A stretch of DNA of 64,000 bases from UBA2357 sp041916775 (GTDB lineage: Bacteria > Pseudomonadota > Gammaproteobacteria > Burkholderiales > Rhodocyclaceae): the NCBI GenBank assembly GCA_041916775.1, contig JAYRYZ010000017.1, positions 1-64,000 of the forward strand. The letters are read 5' to 3'. Shown piece after piece: positions 33,511 to 41,752 of this stretch (position 1 is the first letter of the stretch; every line of letters starts with the position of its first letter). Both the position numbers and the translations under genes were made by a program. The notes below the pieces were generated by a model. The model saw only the letters and a program-made list of their open reading frames with translations. It was not told the origin of the DNA and did no database searches.

Positions 33511-35865
33511 TCAGGGCAGATAGTCCAGGTGCAGCGGATAGACCATCTCGCGGTCCGGGTCGGTGTCGTTGACACGGAACCACGCATCCACCTGCTCGTT
33601 GATCGCGCGGTACTGCTCGAGCTTGGCGAGGATGCTCCACTCCAGCTGCGAGCGCTGCTCGGCGGTCATGCTGGCGAACATGTCGTCGGTGAGCGAGAGG
33701 ACATCGCTCTTGTACGGCAGGCTCTGGATGAAAGCGGGCAAGAGACCGGTTTCGGCAAGACGGGTGGCGCCTCCGATGTCCTCGGGACGCTTCATCGCCT
33801 GGCCGGAGACGCTCTGCAGCGCGTCGAAGAACTGCGCCTGGGTGACCTCGGCGCGCATCAGCGCCTGCACCACCTTGTCGAGCGCCTGCGCGAGTGTGGA
33901 CAGCTGCTCGCGGGTGACGAGCACGCGCACGTCGAGCGCACGATCGGCCGGGTTGATGAGGTCGCGGTCCGCCGTCCAGGCGACGATGTCCTTGGGCGGG
34001 CTGGCCTCCTTGCCGATGTACTCGATCAGCGCCGCCTCCCACAGATCCGACACCGATTCGAGTGCTGCGGCCGGTGCAGCACCGCCTGCTGCCGGCGCGG
34101 CAGCGACGCCCAGCGTCTGATTGAGCTTGGCGTTGATGTCCTGGGTGACGCGGTCCACCAGCGCGCGATACTCCGCCTCTTCGAAGGCGTTCACCTCCTC
34201 CAGCGCGGACTTGCCATCCTGGCCACGCACCCGCGAGAGATGAGCGAACTGCGCCTTCGCCACCGGGTGATCCTCGGCGGCGCGCGGGTCCTGAAGGTGA
34301 ATCGCGAGGAGGTGCACCTGCGCGTCGTCGTACTCGCGACGCAGGTCGGTCTCGTCCTTTCCGGTCTTGTTCTGAACATGTCCCTTCGGGTGACTGCTCG
34401 CGTCGCCGACGAGGATCACGAAGCGCAGTGCGTCATCCCGCCAGTTGGAGCGCAGCGCCACGTCCACGCCCGCGAACACCTCCTCCGCGTAGTCCAGGCT
34501 GCCGACCGCGGTGGCGCGCGCCTCCTTGTCGAGCAGGCCCACGAGCGTCTCGCCATTGACGAGCTCGGGCGTGAGGTTGCGCGACAGGTACTCCAGCTGC
34601 GGCACCGCATCCAGAGAATCGCGGTAGGTGACGAGGCCGAAGCGGAAGCGGTCGGCGGTCTGTGCGGTGAAGCCCTTGGTCATCTTCGCCACCGCTTCGC
34701 GCGTCATGTCGATGAAGGGCTGCATGCTGCGGGTGGTGTCGACGACGAACACGATGTCGGCCTTGATGTCCTTCAGCGCCGCACTCCCCGCCTCGCGTCC
34801 GACCTGCGCCTGGTCGCGGTATTCGGCGTTCTCGAGCGTATCCGCGCCGCGGCTCCTCGGCACCGCGGCGGCCAGTTGCAGCATGCGCACGTCGTCGCCG
34901 CCGATCTGGGTCTGCGACCACTGCAGGATGGGCAGCACGTAGAACTTCTGGGTGATGTCGACGAAGCGCTGCGGCTCCATGCTCACCACCGCATCGGGCG
35001 ACTTGCCGGCCTTGATCTCGTCGTACAGCACCTTGGCGCGGCCGGCCATGTCCATGTCGTCGACGATCGCCTGCAGACTCGCCTGATCGCGGAACATCAG
35101 CACCGGATTGCGGCCCTCCAGCGGGCTGCCAGGGTGGGTATAGGAGACGAGCAGCGCCTGGCGCCACTCGAGCACGTCCTTCGCCTGCATCCAGCCCTCG
35201 GCCTTTTCGCTGCCGCGCCCGACCTGGTACCAGCCGCGCGGCGCGACCGGATCCGAGAGGTCGACATCCTTCATCGCATAGACATACAGCGGTCGGAAGG
35301 CCGGCATGTTGGCGCTGACCACGCCGGCCTGCTCGGCCGCGGCGTCGCGATACAGACTGGAGAACGGCCGCGCCAGCGCGCGCAGCGGCAGTTGCGTGGC
35401 GACTTCGACGCAGGGCTTGACTGCGTCGCACTGAATGCCCTCGCTTCCCGTCGCTGCAGGGGCCGCAGCAATCGCAGCGGCGGGCGCCGCATTGCCCTGG
35501 GTGCCCTCCAGCGCCGAGGCAGCGGCAGCGGGCGTGCCCGCGCCTTCCAGTGCGTTTGCAGATCCGACCGTCGCAGCTGCACCCGCACCGGCAGGGGTGA
35601 CAGCGGCGCCGGCCACAGCACCGTTTGCAGCCTCCGGCGCGGGCGCCTGGGCCGCCCCGGGTGCGGCTGCAGGAGTTGCTAGGTCCAGGCCTTCCGGCAA
35701 GGGCAACGCGCCGGTCGGCCCAGCCCCCACCGGCGCCGTGGCCGCGTCGCTAGCGGTCGCAGCCGGCGCCGGGCTCTGTGCGAGCGCAGCACCCATCAGA
35801 CAGGATGAACCCAACACGGCCAGCATCCAGGCCGTACCTTGTTGATGCATTCGTCTTGAGGACAT
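33511..35865 (-). CDS. Periplasmic von Willebrand A protein resembling the PpkA C-terminal half; first gene of the cluster
   Basis: The protein has 784 residues, a signal peptide to about residue 29 (LGSSCLMGAALAQ) and an Ala/Pro linker to about 140. An SH3b-like domain follows (LARPFSSLYRDAAAEQAGVV, then GWYQVGRG and GWMQAKDVLEWRQALLVSYTHPG). The VWA domain begins near residue 370 with MIDAS residues Asp376, Thr378 and Ser380 (DTTRS, a conservative form of DxSxS). As I recall it, this SH3b-VWA arrangement is that of the periplasmic part of the T6SS kinase PpkA; here no kinase domain is attached. The ATG at 35865 is behind GGGAGG. It probably recognises a metal-dependent protein ligand for the transporter module. 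Confidence 0.83.
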   Translation of the reverse strand: MSSRRMHQQGTAWMLAVLGSSCLMGAALAQSPAPAATASDAATAPVGAGPTGALPLPEGLDLATPAAAPGAAQAPAPEAANGAVAGAAVTPAGAGAAATVGSANALEGAGTPAAAASALEGTQGNAAPAAAIAAAPAATGSEGIQCDAVKPCVEVATQLPLRALARPFSSLYRDAAAEQAGVVSANMPAFRPLYVYAMKDVDLSDPVAPRGWYQVGRGSEKAEGWMQAKDVLEWRQALLVSYTHPGSPLEGRNPVLMFRDQASLQAIVDDMDMAGRAKVLYDEIKAGKSPDAVVSMEPQRFVDITQKFYVLPILQWSQTQIGGDDVRMLQLAAAVPRSRGADTLENAEYRDQAQVGREAGSAALKDIKADIVFVVDTTRSMQPFIDMTREAVAKMTKGFTAQTADRFRFGLVTYRDSLDAVPQLEYLSRNLTPELVNGETLVGLLDKEARATAVGSLDYAEEVFAGVDVALRSNWRDDALRFVILVGDASSHPKGHVQNKTGKDETDLRREYDDAQVHLLAIHLQDPRAAEDHPVAKAQFAHLSRVRGQDGKSALEEVNAFEEAEYRALVDRVTQDINAKLNQTLGVAAAPAAGGAAPAAALESVSDLWEAALIEYIGKEASPPKDIVAWTADRDLINPADRALDVRVLVTREQLSTLAQALDKVVQALMRAEVTQAQFFDALQSVSGQAMKRPEDIGGATRLAETGLLPAFIQSLPYKSDVLSLTDDMFASMTAEQRSQLEWSILAKLEQYRAINEQVDAWFRVNDTDPDREMVYPLHLDYLP

Positions 35866-35892
35866 GAAGCCTCCCGCTCGCGCTGTCGTTGG

Positions 35893-35973
35893 TTGACACC
35901 TGATGTAACAATCTTACTCCGAGAGATTGACACGGTCGCACGCATCCAGCCAGATTCGTTGTCGCTATTGACA
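35893..35973. repeat. Three TTGACAC direct repeats in the divergent promoter region
   Basis: TTGACAC occurs at 35893, 35927 and 35968, spaced 34 and 41 bases, in the 189-base gap between the VWA gene (minus) and the membrane-protein gene (plus). Each contains a perfect sigma-70 minus-35 hexamer on the plus strand, and the third has TGGATT at the 17-base distance. On the minus strand TAAGAT near 35910 could serve as minus-10 for the cluster. These are either stacked plus-strand promoters or regulator half-sites. Confidence 0.4.
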
Positions 35974-36054
35974 CAAATCAAGCATTCGTGTGGATTGTCG
36001 GCATTGCAGGCAACTTTTGCGCTTCAATACGAATTCAACGCCCGTGGTGAAGCG

Positions 36055-37044
36055 ATGAAAGCCGAACGACATCCTCCGATCGCATGGGAAGCAGACCTCC
36101 CGCTCTTCTCGCGCCAGATGCTGGTGCAGTGGACGTTGGTGATGGCGCTCAGCGCGCTGGTCATGTTCATCATCGTCGGCAGTGCCTTCGTCGCGAGCGG
36201 TGACTGGGCCGACCTGCTGCCGCTCGGCGCGATCGCGCTCGCGGTGTGTGGCGGCCTGTGGCTGCTCGGGCTCGCGGTGATGGCGGTGGTTTTCCGTGGC
36301 CGGGTGCGGATGCGCTACACCCTCAGCGACAAGGCGTTGCGCTGCGAGACGGTAGACCGCCGCGCGCGTGCCGGGAACCGCCTCGCGGTGGTGGTCGGCG
36401 TGATCGCGCGCAGCCCGCAGACGGTGGGCGCCGGGCTGATCGCGAAATCCCAGGAGACGATGGAGGTTCGCTGGACCGGCGCCTTCATCGCCCGCTTCGA
36501 CGAACGACACCGCAGAATTTCGCTGCGCAACGCCTGGCGCACGCTGATGCTGGTGCAGTGCAACCCCGACAACTATGCCGAGGTGGTCGCTGCGATCGAG
36601 CGCAACATGACGAGGCGCCATACCGCGGAGCGGGTCTCGAAGCGCTCGCCGGTGCCCGCCTACCTGTTGCGCAGCGCACTGGTCGTGCTCGGCACGCTGC
36701 CGCTGTTTCCGGCCGCGGATGCTTACAACACCGGCCTGTTCCTGCCGATCTTCATCCTGTGCTTCGGACTTGCGACGGTGTGGATGATCAACCTCTTCGG
36801 CTGGGTGGTGATGGCCGGATTGGCGGTGCAGGGGCTGCTGGTGGTTGCCGACATGTTCACCGAGCGCGCCTCTGTGCTCTTGCACGGCGAGACCTACTAC
36901 GGTTTCGAGGTCCTCGACACGGCCGATCTCGGCGTCCTGCTGCTGGCGGTCGCGGGGGCCGCGCTGCTGGTGCGGCTGTCGCGGGAAGCGGTGCGCGGGC
37001 GCTGGCTGGCGGCGCTGCTGGACGGATACAAGGACATGGGCTAG
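36055..37044 (+). CDS. Unrecognised integral membrane protein
   Basis: The protein has 329 residues with about five or six transmembrane segments: two near the N-terminus (LVMALSALVMFIIVGSAFV; IALAVCGGLWLLGLAVMAVVF), a soluble domain of about 120 residues in the middle (RMRYTLSDKALRCETVDRR...), and three near the C-terminus. The soluble part reads like a membrane-anchored PH/YdbT-type beta domain (RYTLSDKAL, ISLRNAWRTLMLVQCNPDNY), but I do not assign it firmly. The open frame extends up to 35893 without a better start; the ATG at 36055 is preceded by GTGAAG. It precedes a diguanylate cyclase gene by nine bases and may share its control. Divergent from the envelope cluster. Confidence 0.7.
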   Translation: MKAERHPPIAWEADLPLFSRQMLVQWTLVMALSALVMFIIVGSAFVASGDWADLLPLGAIALAVCGGLWLLGLAVMAVVFRGRVRMRYTLSDKALRCETVDRRARAGNRLAVVVGVIARSPQTVGAGLIAKSQETMEVRWTGAFIARFDERHRRISLRNAWRTLMLVQCNPDNYAEVVAAIERNMTRRHTAERVSKRSPVPAYLLRSALVVLGTLPLFPAADAYNTGLFLPIFILCFGLATVWMINLFGWVVMAGLAVQGLLVVADMFTERASVLLHGETYYGFEVLDTADLGVLLLAVAGAALLVRLSREAVRGRWLAALLDGYKDMG

Positions 37045-37052
37045 GAGACGGC

Positions 37053-38759
37053 GTGGCGAACGAAGCCTCAGCTGCAGGACAACTGCCCGGCTTGCGCGAC
37101 CGCCTGATGCTGTGGTTCGGGGGCTTGTCGCTCGCGGCAATGCTGAGCGTCGGGATCTACGCCAGCCAGATGGTGATGACGCGCACCGCGGATCAGGCGG
37201 GTGAGGCGCTGCACACCTCGGCGATGGCTGCGGCCGAGTTGCTCGGGGCCAACCTCAGGGAACGTGAGCTCGAGATCGCCCTGCTCAGCCAGGCCCCCCA
37301 CTTCGTGGCGGGCAATCTGGAACACCCGCACGTCCTGCAATCGATGGAGCGCCGCGTCCGCCTGCGCGACGAGTTCGCGTGGATGGGCGTCACCGACGCC
37401 GAAGGGCGCGTTGTGCAATCGGTGAACGGATTGCTGGTGGGTGCCGACGTGGCGCAACGGCCGTGGTTCATCGCGGGGCTGAAGGGCGTCCATGCAGGAG
37501 ACGTGCATGAAGCGGTGCTGCTCGCCAAGCTCCTCCCTGCGCAGGCTTCGGGCGAGCCGCTACGCTTCATCGACTTCGCGGCCCCCATCATCGGCGGCAA
37601 CGGCCAGGTGATCGGGGTGCTGGGTGCCCATGCGCACTGGAGCTGGGTGACGCGGACGGTGGAGGTGGTGGCGCGCCGCCATGCCGCCGACCGGGACATC
37701 GAGATCCTGGTTGCGAGCGGCGATGGCACCATCCTCTACCCGGAACCGGGCCGCACGCCCGACCGACTGCCCGCATCGATGCAGTCGGACAAGGCGTTTG
37801 CGACGGTGCGCTGGGATGGCGACGATTTCCTCGCAAGCCGGGTGGCGGTGCATTCGGGCACAGCGAACGAGCTCGGTTGGCAGATCGTCGTGCGCCAGCC
37901 GCTCGCCACTGCGCTGGCCCCGGTGCACGCCTTGCGCGACCGCATGTTGCTGCTGGGCTTTCTTGCGGTCGCCCTCATCACGTTCGTCGCCTCACGCCTC
38001 GCTCACCGCATCAGCAGGCCGATCGAGCGGCTCGCCGCGGTGGCGCGCGACATCGAAGCGCATCGGAGCATGCCGGCCCCGTCGCGCAATGCCGGTCTGC
38101 GCGAGGTGGCACAGCTCGAAGGGGCGATGCAGTCGATGACGCATACCCTGCTCGCACGGGAGACCCAGCTCGAGTCGATGAACCACACGCTGGAACAACA
38201 AGTGATGGAGCGTACCGAGGCACTGGCGGAATCGAATCGCCAACTTGCGCAACTGGCTGCGCAGGATGCGCTCACCGGCCTCAGGAACCGTCGCAGCTTC
38301 GACGAGCGCCTGACCCAGTGTGTTCAGGTCGCGGCCCGCACCGGGCGAGGGTTCTCGCTGCTGCTCATCGATGCGGACCACTTCAAGCGCGTCAATGACC
38401 AGTTCGGTCATCCGGTCGGCGACGCCGTGCTGCGCCAGCTGGCCGGCATCCTGCGCGACACCACCCGGGTCACCGACTTCGTCGCACGCTTCGGCGGCGA
38501 GGAGTTCGCCGTCCTGTTGCCGGAGACCCCGGCCGCCGCAGCGGCACACGCCGTCGCCGAGAAGATCCGCGTCGCAGTGGAAGGGACGGGCTTCCCCGAC
38601 GTCGGCAGGATCACGGTCAGCATCGGTTGCCACAGCTGGGATGGAGAGCAAGACCGCGACGCCGCCGAGGCGATCCGCCAGGCCGACGCGGCGCTCTACG
38701 CGGCCAAGGCGGCAGGTCGCAACCGGGTCGTCAGTGCACTGCCCCTGCCAGTCGGCTGA
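37053..38759 (+). CDS. Membrane-bound diguanylate cyclase with Cache sensor and HAMP
   Basis: The protein has 568 residues. A first transmembrane segment at about 18-40 is followed by a periplasmic Cache-type sensor at about 45-285 (AWMGVTDAEGRVVQSVNGLLVGADVAQRPWF is the family signature), a second transmembrane segment near 295-312, HAMP (HRISRPIERLAAVARDIEAH), a coiled segment, and a GGDEF domain. The active site is GGEEF at 481-485, with the product-inhibition I-site RVTD five residues before RF. It should make cyclic di-GMP. The GTG start at 37053 is supported by TAGGAG. It lies nine bases after the membrane-protein gene. Confidence 0.9.
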   Translation: MANEASAAGQLPGLRDRLMLWFGGLSLAAMLSVGIYASQMVMTRTADQAGEALHTSAMAAAELLGANLRERELEIALLSQAPHFVAGNLEHPHVLQSMERRVRLRDEFAWMGVTDAEGRVVQSVNGLLVGADVAQRPWFIAGLKGVHAGDVHEAVLLAKLLPAQASGEPLRFIDFAAPIIGGNGQVIGVLGAHAHWSWVTRTVEVVARRHAADRDIEILVASGDGTILYPEPGRTPDRLPASMQSDKAFATVRWDGDDFLASRVAVHSGTANELGWQIVVRQPLATALAPVHALRDRMLLLGFLAVALITFVASRLAHRISRPIERLAAVARDIEAHRSMPAPSRNAGLREVAQLEGAMQSMTHTLLARETQLESMNHTLEQQVMERTEALAESNRQLAQLAAQDALTGLRNRRSFDERLTQCVQVAARTGRGFSLLLIDADHFKRVNDQFGHPVGDAVLRQLAGILRDTTRVTDFVARFGGEEFAVLLPETPAAAAAHAVAEKIRVAVEGTGFPDVGRITVSIGCHSWDGEQDRDAAEAIRQADAALYAAKAAGRNRVVSALPLPVG

Positions 38760-38790
38760 CGGCGTCGCCTCCGATCTGCGGCCCGCTGTG

Positions 38791-38806
38791 CCCTGCTTCA
38801 GCAGGG
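38791..38806. terminator. Hairpin between the convergent diguanylate cyclase genes
   Basis: CCCTGC-TTCA-GCAGGG forms a 6-bp stem with a 4-base loop in the 102-base gap between the two converging genes. No T tract follows on either strand, so it is only a weak candidate. Confidence 0.35.
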
Positions 38807-38861
38807 TGAGGCCGCCGCACGCAGCAGTCGTCGGGCGTAGCGGGCGGGGTCGCGAGCACGC

Positions 38862-40613
38862 TCAGGACACGACCTTCTCGTCATGCCCGATGCCATCTAC
38901 ACGCAGCGCATTGCGTCCCGCAGCCTTCGCCGCATACAGCGCGGCATCCGCACGCTGCAGAACGGTTTCGAGCGCCTCATCCGCCGCGAGATAGCCGCCC
39001 ACACTGACCGTGATCGCGGCACCGACCTGCTGCGCGGCGCGCTCCTCCACGCTCACCCGAATGCGCTCACCGATCGACGCGAGCGTGATCGCATCGCATG
39101 GCGCCAGCAACACCAGGAACTCGTCGCCCCCCCAGCGCGCGACCTGGTCGTAAGCGCGCACGCTCTCCTTCACCAACGCGCCGACCACGACCAGGGCGCG
39201 GTCGCCCACGCCATGGCCGTACTGGTCATTCACCGCCTTGAATTCGTCGACATCGAGCCACAGCACGCCGTAGCGCCCTCCGGTGCGACGCGCACGCTCC
39301 GCCTGTGCCTCCAGCATCTCGGTCATGCCACGGCGGTTGATGAGCGCAGTCAGGGCGTCAACGCGTGCGAGCCGATTGAGCGCTTCGGTACGCTCGCGCA
39401 CCTTGTCCTCCAGGGTGCGGGTGTTGCTGCGTATCGCCTCTGCCATCGCACCGAAATGCTCGATCAGGCGGCCGATCTCGCCCTTGGCTCGAGGCAGCGG
39501 AGTCGCCATCGACTGGCCATCGCGCAGCTGCAGCATGGCCGCCTCCAGCTTCGCCACGGGGTTCAGGATCAGGCGGCGCAAGGCCTGGTTGAAGAGCAAC
39601 AGGCTCAGCAGCGAGATCAGCACCGAGAGCGCGATTGCGGGGGTGAACTGGTCGGTCGGCATGATGATGTCGAGATCGGTGAGCGTCATGTCGTACCATC
39701 CGATGGCGGGCAGATACGCCATGCCCAGGAGGTGTCGCTTGCCCCCCGACATCACGAACTGGGTATGCACGACGCTCTGGCCCGCTGCCGGGTCGGTGGA
39801 TTCGCGCAGCCGCTGCATCGTGTTGCGCACCGACTGGCGCTCGGCGGGCACATCGAGCAGGAGGTCGATGGTGTTCTTCTGCCCTTCCGGCTTCACCAGG
39901 CTGGCGAAGTCGATCAGGCGCTCATCCTTGTAGAGCTGAATCGCCCCGAAGTGATCGACGAACAGGCTGGACACCCCCGGCTCGCCGACATCGACCACTT
40001 CGCGCAGGAAGTCCTCAAGGTCGATGCCGGTGCCCACCACCCCAAGCAGGCGGTCTCCGTCGCGCAACAGCACGTCTATCCACAGCTTGGTGACGCCGAG
40101 CTCCGCGTCGGGGTTGATATTGATATGAATGTCGCGGCCATTCTTCAGCAACTGGTAAAACCAGGCGTCGTCAGGCTTGTCCGGCGAGAGGCTGTAACGC
40201 AGCTCGCGCCCCGCATATTCGTTGGCGGCGTTGTTGTGGAAGTACTCGCCGGTGTCCAGCCTGGCAACGAAGAAACTGTTGTCGTAGAAGCCCAGCCGGT
40301 AGCTCTCCATCTCCTTCAGCGCCTCGGCGTGCAATTCCGCTGTGGGCGGCTGCGCCGCCCAGCGCTTGAGCACGTTCGATTGCGCCATCTGCCGCGCGAG
40401 CGCGATCTCGCGTTCGAGGGGCTTCAACAGCCGCGCGCTCTCGTAACGTACCTGGATCTGCACTGCCCGCGTGCCCCACTGCTCGATGACGTGCTGCACG
40501 ATGAGCTGAAACGCACTCCACGACGCGATCGAGGCCAGCGCCGTGAGCATCACCGCAATGAGCAGGAAGCGCAGCTTGAGGCTCGCGCTGTGTTCTTCTG
40601 GTTCGTCCTGCAT
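38862..40613 (-). CDS. Membrane-bound diguanylate cyclase with periplasmic sensor and HAMP-like linker
   Basis: The protein has 583 residues. A transmembrane segment at about 14-38, a periplasmic Cache-like domain to about 320 (SFFVARLDTGEYFHNNAANEYAG, later GVVGTGIDLEDFLREVVDVG), and a second transmembrane segment near 325-345 are followed by a HAMP-like linker and a GGDEF domain. The active site GGDEF is at 495-499 and the I-site RAYD precedes it by five residues, so an active, feedback-controlled cyclase is expected. The C-terminal half is similar to the neighbouring enzyme at 37053-38759 in order and motifs, and the sensors differ. Convergent with that gene. Confidence 0.9.
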   Translation of the reverse strand: MQDEPEEHSASLKLRFLLIAVMLTALASIASWSAFQLIVQHVIEQWGTRAVQIQVRYESARLLKPLEREIALARQMAQSNVLKRWAAQPPTAELHAEALKEMESYRLGFYDNSFFVARLDTGEYFHNNAANEYAGRELRYSLSPDKPDDAWFYQLLKNGRDIHININPDAELGVTKLWIDVLLRDGDRLLGVVGTGIDLEDFLREVVDVGEPGVSSLFVDHFGAIQLYKDERLIDFASLVKPEGQKNTIDLLLDVPAERQSVRNTMQRLRESTDPAAGQSVVHTQFVMSGGKRHLLGMAYLPAIGWYDMTLTDLDIIMPTDQFTPAIALSVLISLLSLLLFNQALRRLILNPVAKLEAAMLQLRDGQSMATPLPRAKGEIGRLIEHFGAMAEAIRSNTRTLEDKVRERTEALNRLARVDALTALINRRGMTEMLEAQAERARRTGGRYGVLWLDVDEFKAVNDQYGHGVGDRALVVVGALVKESVRAYDQVARWGGDEFLVLLAPCDAITLASIGERIRVSVEERAAQQVGAAITVSVGGYLAADEALETVLQRADAALYAAKAAGRNALRVDGIGHDEKVVS

Positions 40614-40880
40614 GGACTCCTCGAACGCCCGGATTCACCATACACCAACCCGCTTCGCCAGCTGTCGTCTGGTGGTTGGGAGACCGGGAAACAACCGACA
40701 TACCGGAAAGATGAAACTTATTGACATTATCAACGCATTTGCCGGATTTGGCTTGCCGACGTTGTTCAAAAACACCTGGGTTCCCGCGAAAACGACATTG
40801 CGACAGTCATCTCATCTACGATTGTGGCTTGTGCATCGGATCAATTTGCGGAACACTCACGCCCTGATTTGGAGCACGCG

Positions 40881-41696
40881 ATGAGTTATCTTCAGGAACA
40901 GAAGCCCTTGAACCTGGCCGAACTTGGCAAGATGCGCGGTGAACGCCGCAAGATCGCCATGCTGACGTGCTACGACGCGAGCTTTGCGAGCCTGCTGGAG
41001 ACGGCTGGCGTGGACGTGCTGCTGGTCGGGGATTCGCTCGGCAACGTCCTGCAAGGTCACAAATCCACGCTGCCGGTTCGAATCGAGGACATGGCCTACC
41101 ACACCGCCTGCGTGGCGCGTGGCGCGCAGCGCGCGTTCATCGTCGCCGACATGCCTTTCGGCAGCTACCAGGCATCCCCCGCTCAGGCGCTGGACAACGC
41201 GGCGCGGCTCATGGCCGCCGGCGCGCACATGGTCAAGCTCGAAGGCGGCGCTTACATGGCGGAGACGGTACGCTTCCTCGTCGAGCGCGGCATCCCTGTG
41301 TGCGCGCACATCGGCCTCACGCCGCAGTCGGTGTTCCAACTCGGCGGCTACCGAGTGCAGGGTCGCACCGACGAGGGCGCAGGCCAACTGCGCAGCGATG
41401 CGCTGGCCTTGCAGCAGGCTGGCGCCGCAATGATGGTGCTGGAGATGGTGCCGGCAGCCGTCGCCAGCGCCATCACTGCAGAGCTCACCACCATGGCGAC
41501 GATCGGTATCGGCGCAGGCGCCGGCTGCGATGGCCAGGTGTTGGTGCTGCACGACATGATCGGCGTCTATCCCGGCAAGAAGGCCCGCTTCGTGCGCAAC
41601 TTCCTGGAAGGCGCAGGCAGCATCCAGGAAGCCGTCGCACGCTACGTGGCGGCCGTCAAGGATGGCAGTTTCCCGAGCGCAGCGCAGAGCTACTGA
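40881..41696 (+). CDS. panB: 3-methyl-2-oxobutanoate hydroxymethyltransferase
   Basis: The protein has 271 residues, normal for PanB. It transfers a hydroxymethyl group from 5,10-methylene-THF to 2-oxoisovalerate, the first step of pantothenate synthesis. Family motifs are MLTCYDASFASLL, VGDSLGNVLQGHKSTLPV (metal-binding Asp), DMPFGSY and GIGAGAGCDGQVLVLHDMIG. The ATG at 40881 follows GGAGCACGCG. It is followed 56 bases later by panC. The 267-base gap upstream (40614-40880) holds TTGACA-type boxes but no convincing promoter. Confidence 0.97.
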   Translation: MSYLQEQKPLNLAELGKMRGERRKIAMLTCYDASFASLLETAGVDVLLVGDSLGNVLQGHKSTLPVRIEDMAYHTACVARGAQRAFIVADMPFGSYQASPAQALDNAARLMAAGAHMVKLEGGAYMAETVRFLVERGIPVCAHIGLTPQSVFQLGGYRVQGRTDEGAGQLRSDALALQQAGAAMMVLEMVPAAVASAITAELTTMATIGIGAGAGCDGQVLVLHDMIGVYPGKKARFVRNFLEGAGSIQEAVARYVAAVKDGSFPSAAQSY

Positions 41697-41752
41697 GTTC
41701 AGGAAGCGCCGCGAGCGACTCACTCCCCGACCTTTTCCCGCACTGGAACGTC

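Noticed and set aside
33262..35682. An 806-residue plus-strand open frame opposite the VWA gene
   Set aside because: Antisense to a coherent SH3b-VWA protein with signal peptide and ribosome site; no recognisable protein features.
35893..36054. Longer N-terminus for the membrane protein at 36055
   Set aside because: The extra frame covers the TTGACAC repeats and promoter-like region, has no ribosome site and looks unlike coding sequence.
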